A stretch of 64,000 nucleotides of DNA from Sphingobacterium chuzhouense (GCF_014692525.1 NZ_JACNYL010000006.1:1-64000), one strand, 5' to 3'. Positions 8,768 to 18,111 are shown, counted from the stretch's first letter. Program-made: numbers and translations. The notes: generated by a model not told the origin, from the sequence alone.

Positions 8768-9508
8768 ATGAAAGTAGTGATTTTAGGTTACGGAAAAATG
8801 GGTCAGCTTATCGAGAAATTTGCGACGAAGCGTGGTCATGAAATTTTTCTCATTGTTGATAAAGACAACCGTGAATCGATCTCAGCAAGTGATATCGCTG
8901 ACGCAGATGTCGCCATAGATTTCAGTGAACCGGCAGCAGCACTGGACAATATTCATTTATGCTTTGAAGCAAATTTACCTATCGTCGTCGGCACCACAGG
9001 TTGGTATGCTCATTTGGATGAAGTAAAATCGATATGTGAAGATGAAAATCAAACAATGCTCTATGGTTCTAACTTCAGCATCGGCGTAAACGTTTTTTTC
9101 CATATTAATAAACTGCTGGCAAAAGCAATGAGTCCTTACAAGCAATATGATGTACAGGTAGAAGAAATCCACCATATCCACAAGCTTGATGCTCCAAGCG
9201 GGACCGCGATTACCATTGCGGAAGGAATTTTAGAAAACACAGTAAGTAAAACAAAGTGGGTCAATGATGTTATCGGCGAGGGAGAGGAAGTGATTCCGAA
9301 ACCAGACGAATTACTGATTGAAAGCCACCGTATCGAAGAAGTTCCGGGCACACACACTGTTTTATACAGCTCTGAAGTTGATCAAATCGAATTTAAACAC
9401 ACAGCACATAGCCGTGCTGGTTTCGCTTTGGGCGCCGTGGTTGCTGCCGAATGGGTAGAAGATAAAAAAGGGTTTTATCAGGTAACAGAGATGTTTGATT
9501 TTATTTAA
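8768..9508 (+). CDS. dapB: 4-hydroxy-tetrahydrodipicolinate reductase
   Basis: NAD(P)H-dependent reductase of the lysine/meso-diaminopimelate pathway, cytosolic. The 246-residue length is slightly short for the family. Motifs are the dinucleotide loop GYGKMGQL (7-14), VVGTTGW (73-79) and the catalytic stretch HHIHKLDAPSGTA (135-147) with its His and Lys. It sits 18 bp after the DUF5683 gene and 8 bp before lepB in the par operon, tying peptidoglycan precursor supply to chromosome segregation genes. Confidence 0.95.
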   Translation: MKVVILGYGKMGQLIEKFATKRGHEIFLIVDKDNRESISASDIADADVAIDFSEPAAALDNIHLCFEANLPIVVGTTGWYAHLDEVKSICEDENQTMLYGSNFSIGVNVFFHINKLLAKAMSPYKQYDVQVEEIHHIHKLDAPSGTAITIAEGILENTVSKTKWVNDVIGEGEEVIPKPDELLIESHRIEEVPGTHTVLYSSEVDQIEFKHTAHSRAGFALGAVVAAEWVEDKKGFYQVTEMFDFI

Positions 9509-9516
9509 CGACAAAT

Positions 9517-11010
9517 ATGTATTATATCATTTTCGCTATATTAACTATCGCCACTTTATACGGCTTATGGTTGCTATTTAGAAAGGCCGGAAAACAGGGT
9601 TGGGAAGCTATTATTCCTTTTTATAGAGAATATATCATGGCACAGCTAACTGCTCGTCCTACATGGTGGGTCTTCCTTCTCCTCGTGCCTATCGTCAATA
9701 TATTTATCTTTTACGCCTTGTATCTCGACTTTCTAAAAAGTTTCGGGAAGCGCCGGTTTTGGGAAACGGTTGTGGCTGTATTATTACCTTTTATATTTTT
9801 GCCTTTGTGGGGAAGAGACCCGAATGTAAAATACTTAGGGCAATCCAATACGGAGGAATTCAATAAAAAATATCCTTACAAGAAATCCGTTGCACGAGAG
9901 TGGGCAGATGCTATTATTTTTGCAACCGTAGCAGCGTCGTTGATCAGAGGTTTTCTCATTGAGGCCTACATGATTCCGACAGGATCGATGGAGCGCAGCC
10001 TATTGGTTGGAGACTTCTTATTTGTGAGTAAGCTCAATTATGGTCCTCGTATACCGATGACGCCCATCGCTTTTCCGTTTGCACACCACACGATGCCTAT
10101 AACCGGTGGTAAAGCTTATTCTGAAGTGATAAAGTTACCGTATAAGCGGTTGCCTGGCTTTCAAGAAATTAAACGAAATGATGTCGTCGTGTTCAATTTT
10201 CCTGCGGGAGATACTGTAGCTTTGGAATATCAAGAAACTACGTATGCAGATCTTGTTCGCAGTATGGGCAAAGACGTAGTGCACAATCAATTTACGATCG
10301 TAACCCGTCCTATCGACAAGCGCGAAAACTATATCAAGCGCTGTGTCGGAATGCCCGGTGATGTGGTGTCCCTTGAACGAGCAAAACTGATGATTAACGG
10401 GGAACCTGCCTTTACTCCGCCGGAGATGCAAACTAACTATTTGGTTTATACGGATGGGTCTGGGCTTAATAGAGAAAGGATGCATGATTTGCGAATCGAC
10501 TTCCGACAAATACCCGAAGATCCCAGCATTTTTGAGATGCACATGACTGTAAAACAAGCAGAGATGATTAAGTCGTGGGGAAATGTAAGGGACGTGGAAA
10601 TGATCATTTACGAAGACGATATAGCGTATCCTCAGGATAAACATTACAATTGGAGTATTGATAACTTCGGTCCACTCACCATTCCTGCCGAAGGTTGGAC
10701 CGTAACACTAGATTCTCTGACAATCCCATTATACGGGCGTGCCATACGCGATTACGAAGGTAATACATTAGAGAAAAAAGCTGACAGCTATTACATCAAC
10801 GGAGAAAAAGCCACAAGCTATACGTTCAAACAAAACTATTATTGGATGATGGGAGATAACAGACATAACTCGTTAGACTCCCGCTCATGGGGTTTTGTAC
10901 CAGAAGACCATATTGTCGGCAAGGCCCTGTTTACATGGATGAGCTGGGATAAAAAAGGAACGTTCCTTTCTAAAATACGATGGAACAGAATATTTAAAGG
11001 GATTAATTAA
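9517..11010 (+). CDS. lepB: Signal peptidase I with N-terminal membrane domain
   Basis: Removes signal peptides from exported proteins at the inner membrane. The 497 residues exceed the E. coli enzyme (324). About 100 N-terminal residues form three hydrophobic segments (1-21, 50-70, 83-98), a DUF5684-like extension seen in other Bacteroidota signal peptidases. The catalytic membrane anchor follows at about 130-150. The Ser157 nucleophile lies in PTGSMERS, and the Lys274 general base lies in YIKRCVGMPGD. GDNRHNSLDSRSWG lies near the C-terminus. A large insertion lies between the Lys box and the GDN box. Last gene of the parAB-dapB operon, ending at a hairpin. Confidence 0.95.
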   Translation: MYYIIFAILTIATLYGLWLLFRKAGKQGWEAIIPFYREYIMAQLTARPTWWVFLLLVPIVNIFIFYALYLDFLKSFGKRRFWETVVAVLLPFIFLPLWGRDPNVKYLGQSNTEEFNKKYPYKKSVAREWADAIIFATVAASLIRGFLIEAYMIPTGSMERSLLVGDFLFVSKLNYGPRIPMTPIAFPFAHHTMPITGGKAYSEVIKLPYKRLPGFQEIKRNDVVVFNFPAGDTVALEYQETTYADLVRSMGKDVVHNQFTIVTRPIDKRENYIKRCVGMPGDVVSLERAKLMINGEPAFTPPEMQTNYLVYTDGSGLNRERMHDLRIDFRQIPEDPSIFEMHMTVKQAEMIKSWGNVRDVEMIIYEDDIAYPQDKHYNWSIDNFGPLTIPAEGWTVTLDSLTIPLYGRAIRDYEGNTLEKKADSYYINGEKATSYTFKQNYYWMMGDNRHNSLDSRSWGFVPEDHIVGKALFTWMSWDKKGTFLSKIRWNRIFKGIN

Positions 11011-11015
11011 TGATG

Positions 11016-11042
11016 AGTGACCAGTAATGATTACTGGTCACT
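11016..11042. terminator. 12-bp perfect hairpin between convergent lepB and pdxJ
   Basis: AGTGACCAGTAA (11016-11027) and TTACTGGTCACT (11031-11042) are exact reverse complements around a TGA loop. It fills the 42-bp spacer between two convergent stop codons. No T-run follows on either strand, so if it terminates transcription it is not a classical intrinsic terminator. Confidence 0.6.
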
Positions 11043-11052
11043 GATTACTCTC

Positions 11053-11772
11053 CTACGCTTTCAAACAAGCCAAATAGCGTTTTATTGTTTCTTCTAATCC
11101 TAGATACAATGCATCGGCAATAAGTGCATGGCCAATACTTACCTCGAGGAGTCCCGGTATACGTTCATTAAAATATTTTAGGTTATGAAGATCCAGATCG
11201 TGGCCGGCATTTACCCCAAGCCCCACTTCCTGTGCCTTTCGGGCCGCCTTTATATACGGCGCTATAGCTTTTTGATCATCGTAACCAAATTCGGCTGCAT
11301 ATGCTTCGGTGTAAAGTTCTATTCTATCCGTACCGGTCTCTGCCGCCCCCTCAACCATCTCCTCATCGGGATCAACAAAAATAGACACCCGGATTCCACT
11401 ATCTTGAAATAGTTTCACCATATCTTTTAAATAATCTCGATGTTTGACGGTATCCCACCCGTGGTTGGAGGTAATCTGATTAAGCGCATCCGGAACCAAT
11501 GTCACCTGCGTCGGCTTGTTTGCTAACACCAGATCTACAAATTTTTGTTCCTGACAATTTCCCTCTATATTGAATTCTGTCGTAATCTCCGCTTTAAGAT
11601 CATAGACATCCTGGTAACGGATATGTCTTTCATCCGGGCGCGGATGTACCGTTATCCCTTGTGCCCCAAAACGTTCACACGCTAATGCGGCAGCCACTAC
11701 ATTAGGAACATTCCCTCCTCTGGAGTTTCGCAGTGTAGCAATCTTATTAATATTTACAGATAGTTTTGTCAT
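11053..11772 (-). CDS. pdxJ: Pyridoxine 5'-phosphate synthase
   Basis: Condenses 1-deoxyxylulose 5-phosphate with 3-amino-1-hydroxyacetone 1-phosphate to make pyridoxine 5'-phosphate. The 239-residue TIM barrel shows VNINKIATLRNSRGG at the N-terminus, the active-site ITVHPRPDERHIR segment (about 40-52), FNIEGN, the GVNAGHDLDL phosphate-binding region and EVSIGHALIADA. It is followed (upstream on this strand) by nagB with a 26-bp gap, so the two are probably co-transcribed as nagB-pdxJ. No pathway link between them is evident, except that vitamin B6 enzymes act on amino sugars. Confidence 0.95.
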   Translation of the reverse strand: MTKLSVNINKIATLRNSRGGNVPNVVAAALACERFGAQGITVHPRPDERHIRYQDVYDLKAEITTEFNIEGNCQEQKFVDLVLANKPTQVTLVPDALNQITSNHGWDTVKHRDYLKDMVKLFQDSGIRVSIFVDPDEEMVEGAAETGTDRIELYTEAYAAEFGYDDQKAIAPYIKAARKAQEVGLGVNAGHDLDLHNLKYFNERIPGLLEVSIGHALIADALYLGLEETIKRYLACLKA

Positions 11773-11798
11773 GGTATTTACTTTTCAGACAGATAAAA

Positions 11799-12599
11799 TT
11801 AGGCTTGAAGATTCGGAAGGGAAGAAGCCGCTCCATTATCTAATACAAATTCAACATGTTCCGTAGTCTTCAAAAAGGTGGCAGGTATTTCTTCGGTAAT
11901 TTCACTTTCCAAGGTCTTTTTAACAATTTCCGCTTTCCCTTTGCCCCAAGCCATCAGAATAATTTTTCTCGCGGCCAATATGGTATCAATTCCCATGGTA
12001 ATGGCCTCTGTTGGCACATATTCTTTCCCTCCAAAGGTTGCTGCAGCATCCCTAAGCGTCAGATCATTTAGTTCAACCAAACGCGTTTTGGAATCGCGTG
12101 TCGCACCAGGCTCATTAAAGCCTATATGTCCGGTACGGCCGATACCCAGAAGCTGGATATCAATCCCTCCTAACGTCGCGATCTTATTTTCGTACGCTAA
12201 ACAATAACTCTCTATATTTTCCTTCGGCAAGGTACCATCCGGGATATGGACATTCTCAGGGTCGATATCGATGTGGTCAAATAAATGTTCCTTCATGAAA
12301 GCAACATAACTCTGCCGTGAATCCGGTTGCATTGGAAAATATTCATCCAGATTAAAAGAAACAACATTCCGAAAGCTAAGCCCTTCTTCTCGATGCAAAC
12401 GTACAAGTTCTTCATATACGTAAATAGGTGTCGATCCGGTGGCAAGTCCCAATACGACCTGTCCACCTTCTCGCTGCTTTGCCCTAATTAAAGACGCAAT
12501 ACGCTGTGCAACATCAACAGATGCTATTTTAGCATCTGGATAAACAGAAATGACCGGCTGTTCAGGATTGGATTCCTCTAAAGGAAATGTGTGTGACAT
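11799..12599 (-). CDS. nagB: Glucosamine-6-phosphate deaminase family protein
   Basis: Expected to convert glucosamine 6-phosphate to fructose 6-phosphate plus ammonia. The 266-residue protein has the phosphate loop GLATGSTP (51-58), NLDEY with the catalytic Asp (83-87) and GHIGFNEPG (157-165). Where E. coli NagB has N-D-G-H, this protein reads R155-T156-G-H, so the position of the ring-opening Asp141 is a Thr. The same GRTGH pattern is known to me from the long (about 640-residue) Bacteroidota NagB proteins fused to an LmbE-type deacetylase. This copy lacks that second domain. A related aldose/ketose isomerase-deaminase activity cannot be excluded. Confidence 0.8.
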   Translation of the reverse strand: MSHTFPLEESNPEQPVISVYPDAKIASVDVAQRIASLIRAKQREGGQVVLGLATGSTPIYVYEELVRLHREEGLSFRNVVSFNLDEYFPMQPDSRQSYVAFMKEHLFDHIDIDPENVHIPDGTLPKENIESYCLAYENKIATLGGIDIQLLGIGRTGHIGFNEPGATRDSKTRLVELNDLTLRDAAATFGGKEYVPTEAITMGIDTILAARKIILMAWGKGKAEIVKKTLESEITEEIPATFLKTTEHVEFVLDNGAASSLPNLQA

Positions 12600-12730
12600 A
12601 ATAAATACGTTGATTAAATTCTCTTTCTAAAGATAAGAAGCAAAGTAACAGAAAACAAACTAACAACATATAAATGCACGTGTGACGTTTCTAAGAAAAT
12701 CCAAAAAAAACCTTAAATTGCAAACAGATA

Positions 12731-13525
12731 ATGAATAATCTTGACCCAAATATTCTCAGCGGCTTCCGCCTATTGGACATCATTGACATTTTACTGGTGG
12801 CCATTATCATTTATTACATCTATAGTTTGATAAAAGGTACTATTGCCGTTAATATCTTGATAGGAGTAGGCCTTTTCTATGGTATCTATCTGGTCGTGAA
12901 GCAAATGGAAATGCGCCTACTTACCGAGATTTTCGGAGGGTTCATATCCGTTGGTTCCATCGCATTAATCGTCGTTTTCCAACAGGAGATACGACGATTT
13001 TTAATCCACATTGGAAAGAATATTTCGCTACGGCGGAAAAAGTTCTTTTGGTCTTTCCTGAATAATAAAAAAACATCCCAGATTGACAATGGTGAACAGC
13101 TAAAGCCTATTATTGATGCCTGTCGTAGCATGTCTCGCTCCCGCACCGGAGCCTTACTTGTATTCTCCCGCTATTTTGACGAAGAGTACTATCAATCGAG
13201 CGGCGAATACATCGATGCCCCGGTATCCAAGCGTCTATTGGAAAGCATTTTTTTCAAAAACAGCCCGCTACATGATGGTGCTGTCGTTATTGTCGACTTT
13301 CGCGTCATGACGGCGAGCTGTGTATTACCGTTATCTGATAGTGAGGATCTGCCACCGCAGTTTGGCTTACGCCACCGAGCAGCCATTGGCGTTACCGAAG
13401 TGTCAGAAGCCGTTGCGGTTATTGTTTCAGAAGAAACAGGTGAAATATCTTTTGCCAAAGATGGAAATATCAATATGAACCTCAGTCCCGAGGAACTCGA
13501 AAAAATCTTGAGGGAGGAGCTATAG
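12731..13525 (+). CDS. cdaA: Diadenylate cyclase CdaA (c-di-AMP synthase)
   Basis: Makes the second messenger c-di-AMP from two ATP. It has three N-terminal membrane segments (about 14-34, 38-56, 67-84), a basic linker and a DAC domain with the DGA motif (182-184) and the RHR motif (214-216), both needed for catalysis. The 264-residue length is typical for CdaA. It is monocistronic here and convergent with the efflux operon (6 bp between stop codons). No cdaR/YbbR, glmM or phosphodiesterase gene is adjacent, unlike in Firmicutes. Confidence 0.95.
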   Translation: MNNLDPNILSGFRLLDIIDILLVAIIIYYIYSLIKGTIAVNILIGVGLFYGIYLVVKQMEMRLLTEIFGGFISVGSIALIVVFQQEIRRFLIHIGKNISLRRKKFFWSFLNNKKTSQIDNGEQLKPIIDACRSMSRSRTGALLVFSRYFDEEYYQSSGEYIDAPVSKRLLESIFFKNSPLHDGAVVIVDFRVMTASCVLPLSDSEDLPPQFGLRHRAAIGVTEVSEAVAVIVSEETGEISFAKDGNINMNLSPEELEKILREEL

Positions 13526-13530
13526 CTCTC

Positions 13531-16500
13531 CTACTGCCACCCTCCTCCAAGCGCCTTATATATGACGATTTCGTTTAACAATTCTTCTTTCTGTATCTCC
13601 ACCTCATCCAGTTCGGCGGCTACCGCATCTTTTTGTGCCGTAATAATATCCAGATAGGAAACCCGACCGGCAATAAACAACTCATTCGCGGCGTCCACAG
13701 CGCCTTTGAGCGCTTCTACCTCCTCTTGGATATATTGCTGTCGCTGTTCGATATGATCCTGGGTTTTCACCGCGTTTGATACCTCATTATAAGCATTAAG
13801 TACCCGTTTTTCATACTCCAAAAAGCTCAACCCATACATCGCCTTATACGTCTCGTACTGGCTTTTTAGCTGACGTTGATTGAAAATCGGCGCTGTCAGC
13901 CCGCCGGCTAAACCATAAGTCAACGATTTGTCGATATTGACAAGCTTGTTAAAGCTAAATGCCTGCAAGCCCATAAAAGGAGACAATACAACGCTAGGTA
14001 GGAAAGCAGCTTTAGCAAATTTTACATCTTGCTCGGCGCCGATAAGCTGGAAAGAAGCCTCCCGAATATCAGGTCGCAGGGCCAACATTTGAAAAGGTGC
14101 TCCTATATCCAGCTTTTCGAACAGAGGATGGTCACCAAATCCGGCTTCCGCTCGTTGAACTTGGGTATCGAAACTTCCGGTCAAGTAGTTAATATGATGC
14201 TCTAACAATGTGATTTCCTGTTTGGTTCGTTCCCGTTCCGCCCTCGAGTTAGCCAAAAAAGCCTTAAATTGTTGTACACCAAGCTGTGTAGCACGACCCG
14301 CTTCTTTCTGCAATTCCGTGATTTCCAAAGCTTGCTCATTCAACACGATGTTGTTGTCAAAAACCCTAATTTTTGCGTCTAAGCTGAGCAATTCATAATA
14401 TGCAGAAGCGATATTAGTCACCAGTTCCGTCTCCACCAGTCGTCTCGCCTCATTCTCTGCCAGCAAACTATTAAACGCCGCATTTTTCTGTGCGCGTAGC
14501 TTGCCCCATAAATCCAATTCCCAAGAGGCTCGGACGCCTACAAAATAGTCTGGAATGGCCGGCTCAGGTATCTTTTCATCATCTTTCAAATTTTCCGAAA
14601 AATTAGAATCGTAGTTGCCAATACCCTCTTCAGTATAGAAACCATATTTCCTTAAACCAGCTTCCGCCGCTACATCCAAACTAGGCAATAAGGCTGCTTT
14701 TCGCTGTTTAAAACTCGCCTGCGCGATTTCTATACGCTGAACAGCTTGCTGCAAATCGTAATTATAGACCAACGCGGAATCGATCAATTCTTTCAGATAA
14801 GGATCTGTAAACACCTCCTTCCAAGGTCGGTAAGCGATATTTGTCGTATCGGCATTTACCGATGCCAAACTATCTTCATCAAACTGTGTCGGTAATGCTG
14901 CATGGCTTTCTTTTTCCAGTTGCTTCGGTACACTACACGATACTATTAATCCCGTAGCGACCAGTAATGTCACGACTTTGGGTATCATTTTATTCTTCTT
15001 TTCTTTCTTTTCCTTTTTCTTACGCGAACAAATCACATATAATCCTGGAATAATAATCACGCCGAACAAAGTTCCGATAAGCATACCGCCAACGGAAGCT
15101 GTACCTATCGTCCGGTTTCCGATCGCTCCTGCACCTGTTGCCAGCATCAACGGTATTAATCCCGCGATGATCGCAAACGATGTCATTAATATTGGGCGTA
15201 ACCTAACATAAGCGCCTTCGATCGCTGCCTGTAATACACTCATTCCTTGTTTTTGTTTCAACACGGCATATTCAACGATCAAAATCGCGTTCTTTCCGAG
15301 AAGACCGATCAACATGACCAATGCTACCTGTGCATAAATATCATTTTCAAGTCCCAGCAACTTCAAGAATAAGAAAGAGCCAAAAATACCCGGCGGCAAT
15401 CCGAGAATAACCGGTAGCGGTAACAAGAAGCTCTCGTATTGTGCCGACAGTAATAAATACACAAACACCAGACACAAGGCAAAAATATAAATGGCTTGGT
15501 TTCCGGAAATAACTTGCTCCCGTGTCATACCTGCCCATTCTATAGCATATCCCTGTGGTAGTTGCTCCGCGAGCTGTTGAACAGTTTCAATAGCCTGTCC
15601 TGTACTGAAGCCTGGTGCTGGTTGTCCGTTTAACATGGCAGATGTAAACATATTATACCGGGTTATCTGCTCTGGCCCATATATACGTTTCATTTGGATG
15701 AACGAAGAATAGCGCACCATTTCTCCATCTGCTGTTTTTACAAACAATTCCAATACATCCTCCGGACGTTGACGGTAATGTGGGTCGGCTTGTACCATCA
15801 CCTTATACATCTGTCCATAACGGATGAAGTTGGTTGCGTAAAAACTTCCCATCAATGTTTGCAAAGTCGTCATCGCATTTTCGACAGAAATTCCTCGCTT
15901 GGCTGCCATATCATAATCTACCTCCAACATATATTGTGGAAAGTTTACATCAAAACTTGAAGAGACCCCTTCAATAGCTTCCGAATTGTTGAGCGCAGTT
16001 ATAAACTCCTCGACGACTTCTGCTGTTTGATTTAAGTCTTCATTTCCACTACGATCCAACAGGCGCAATTCAAAACCTGAAGCATTACCAAATCCTGGAA
16101 CTGTGGGTGGCGGAAAAAACTCAATCTCTGCATCTGCGATGTGGGCGGTCTTTTCCTGCAATTCCCGCATTACGTCATCTACTGTCACATCCCGATCGTC
16201 CCAGGATTTAAGATTGATCATGCCCATACCATAGGAAGCGCCCGAAACCTCCGTTAACAAGCTGTACCCAGCAAGCGTGGATACCGTCTCCACTGATTCC
16301 AAATTCCGCGCTATTTCATCTACCTCATTCAATACCCTTTCCGTACGATCCACGGTAGCTCCCGGTGGCGTCGTCACATTGACATACACCATGCCTTGGT
16401 CTTCCGTTGGAATAAAGCCAGACGGCAATATGCTACTCGCTCCCCATGTCGCAACGAAAAAGAAAATAAGCATGCCCACCGTCACCATTCTGCGTCCGGC

Positions 16501-18111
16501 AATACGGGTCAACAAGCTTCGGTAACCATTCGCTGTTTTATCATACGATGAATTGAATTTCTTGAAGAATTTATTTAGCCAGCCTTTGGATTCTTTCTTT
16601 TCATGCGGTGATTTCAAAATCAGCGCACATAATGCCGGTGTTAACGTTAATGCGTTAATTCCCGAAATTACGATCGCAGCAGCCAGTGTCAGCGAAAATT
16701 GACGATAGAAAATACCTACAGGACCGGAAAGAAAGGCCACGGGTATAAATACAGCTGACATCACTAACGTGATGGCAATAACAGCAGATCCTACTTCCTT
16801 CATTGCCGCTAGCGTAGCTTCCATTGGTGGTAAATGTTCTTCCTCCATCTTGGCATACACCGCTTCGACCACGACTATCCCGTTATCCACAACAATACCG
16901 ATTGCTAGGACGAGGGCAAATAACGTCAGCAAGTTGATCGAAAACCCCATCATCAGCATAAAAAACAACGCTCCGATCAAACTTACCGGAACAGCAAGAA
17001 TAGGAATAATCGTTGCCCTAATATCCTGTAAAAAGATAAAGACGACTAAAAACACCAATATAAAGGCTTCCAAGAGTGTTTTTATTACGCTGGACATAGA
17101 AGCATCAAGGAATCGCGAAACATCATACCCCATACTGTACTCCATTCCCGGAGGGAAGGTCATGACTTTCAGTTCCTCCATACGCTCTTTAACGCTTTGA
17201 ATAACATCCTGCGCATTCGATCCTGGAAGTTGCTTCATCATAATGGATGCCGATGGCCGACCATCCGTTTTAGAAGCCATTTCATATTCCAGTGAACCAA
17301 ACTCCACCTCCGCTATATCGCGAATCCGGATAATAGAACCATCTGCCCTTGCACGAATAGGGACGTTAGCGTACTCCTCCGGTTCAGAGAATTTACCTGG
17401 ATAGCGTAATACATATTGCTGCATGTTCACCGTTTTATCCGATCCAATACCCGTTTGTCCTGGAGCCGCCTCAATATTCTGGCGGCGAAGCGATTCGATA
17501 ACCTCCTCCGTCGAAATTTGGTAAGCAGCCAGGCGGTCGGGCTTCAACCACACCCGCATCGCGTAATCCTTAAAGCCCATGATTTCGGCAAAACCGACCC
17601 CGTCAATCCGCTTTAACTCTTTCAGAATATTGATATCCGTAAAGTTATAGATAAACCGTTCGTCTGCCGTTTCATCCGTTGTATAGATGTTGAGGTACAT
17701 CAACATACTGTTTACCTCTTTTTCGGTGGTTACCCCCGCACGGATAACTTCCTCCGGAAGCTCATCCAGTACCGTGGTCACCCTATTTTGGACGTTGACG
17801 GCGGCGATATCCGGATCCACGCCGACATTAAAAGAAACTTGTATAAGTGTTGTACCGTTATTTGTACTGACGGTATTCATCGAGGTCATACCTGCTACAC
17901 CATTAATGGCGCGCTCAAGCGGAATTGCAACCGCATCGGTACTCACCTCAGCATTCGCTCCCATATAGTTAGCCGTGACGACTACTGATGGAGGAACGAT
18001 ATCGGGAAATTGTGTAATCGGCAATGTAAATAAGGCCAATAATCCCAATAAGGTAATAAATATGGATATTACCAACGAAAGAACAGGCCGTTTTATGTAG
18101 GTTTCAAACAT
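13531..18111 (-). CDS. HAE-1 RND efflux pump fused in frame to a TolC/OprM-type outer-membrane channel
   Basis: One open frame of 1526 codons. Residues 1-1041 are a full-length AcrB-like proton-driven pump (N-terminal membrane helix, porter domain, TM4 VVDNGIVVVEAV, GKNAILIVEYA in TM10). After a Lys/Glu linker (SRKKKEKKEKKNK), Met1042 (14988) begins a complete 485-residue OprM-like lipoprotein with its own signal peptide and lipobox LIVSC. In TM4, Asp409 is kept, but the position of AcrB Asp408 is Asn410. The linker DNA is almost pure purine (AAGGAAAAGAAAG...), which could act as a ribosome-binding site for internal initiation at the ATG at 14988. So the two halves may be made separately, as one polyprotein, or be joined by a lost stop or a sequencing slip. 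The membrane-fusion gene lies 37 bp upstream. Confidence 0.9.
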   Translation of the reverse strand: MFETYIKRPVLSLVISIFITLLGLLALFTLPITQFPDIVPPSVVVTANYMGANAEVSTDAVAIPLERAINGVAGMTSMNTVSTNNGTTLIQVSFNVGVDPDIAAVNVQNRVTTVLDELPEEVIRAGVTTEKEVNSMLMYLNIYTTDETADERFIYNFTDINILKELKRIDGVGFAEIMGFKDYAMRVWLKPDRLAAYQISTEEVIESLRRQNIEAAPGQTGIGSDKTVNMQQYVLRYPGKFSEPEEYANVPIRARADGSIIRIRDIAEVEFGSLEYEMASKTDGRPSASIMMKQLPGSNAQDVIQSVKERMEELKVMTFPPGMEYSMGYDVSRFLDASMSSVIKTLLEAFILVFLVVFIFLQDIRATIIPILAVPVSLIGALFFMLMMGFSINLLTLFALVLAIGIVVDNGIVVVEAVYAKMEEEHLPPMEATLAAMKEVGSAVIAITLVMSAVFIPVAFLSGPVGIFYRQFSLTLAAAIVISGINALTLTPALCALILKSPHEKKESKGWLNKFFKKFNSSYDKTANGYRSLLTRIAGRRMVTVGMLIFFFVATWGASSILPSGFIPTEDQGMVYVNVTTPPGATVDRTERVLNEVDEIARNLESVETVSTLAGYSLLTEVSGASYGMGMINLKSWDDRDVTVDDVMRELQEKTAHIADAEIEFFPPPTVPGFGNASGFELRLLDRSGNEDLNQTAEVVEEFITALNNSEAIEGVSSSFDVNFPQYMLEVDYDMAAKRGISVENAMTTLQTLMGSFYATNFIRYGQMYKVMVQADPHYRQRPEDVLELFVKTADGEMVRYSSFIQMKRIYGPEQITRYNMFTSAMLNGQPAPGFSTGQAIETVQQLAEQLPQGYAIEWAGMTREQVISGNQAIYIFALCLVFVYLLLSAQYESFLLPLPVILGLPPGIFGSFLFLKLLGLENDIYAQVALVMLIGLLGKNAILIVEYAVLKQKQGMSVLQAAIEGAYVRLRPILMTSFAIIAGLIPLMLATGAGAIGNRTIGTASVGGMLIGTLFGVIIIPGLYVICSRKKKEKKEKKNKMIPKVVTLLVATGLIVSCSVPKQLEKESHAALPTQFDEDSLASVNADTTNIAYRPWKEVFTDPYLKELIDSALVYNYDLQQAVQRIEIAQASFKQRKAALLPSLDVAAEAGLRKYGFYTEEGIGNYDSNFSENLKDDEKIPEPAIPDYFVGVRASWELDLWGKLRAQKNAAFNSLLAENEARRLVETELVTNIASAYYELLSLDAKIRVFDNNIVLNEQALEITELQKEAGRATQLGVQQFKAFLANSRAERERTKQEITLLEHHINYLTGSFDTQVQRAEAGFGDHPLFEKLDIGAPFQMLALRPDIREASFQLIGAEQDVKFAKAAFLPSVVLSPFMGLQAFSFNKLVNIDKSLTYGLAGGLTAPIFNQRQLKSQYETYKAMYGLSFLEYEKRVLNAYNEVSNAVKTQDHIEQRQQYIQEEVEALKGAVDAANELFIAGRVSYLDIITAQKDAVAAELDEVEIQKEELLNEIVIYKALGGGWQ

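Noticed and set aside
10135..10644. Antisense open frame of 169 codons inside lepB
   Set aside because: Mirror image of the conserved signal-peptidase coding frame; no recognisable protein features.
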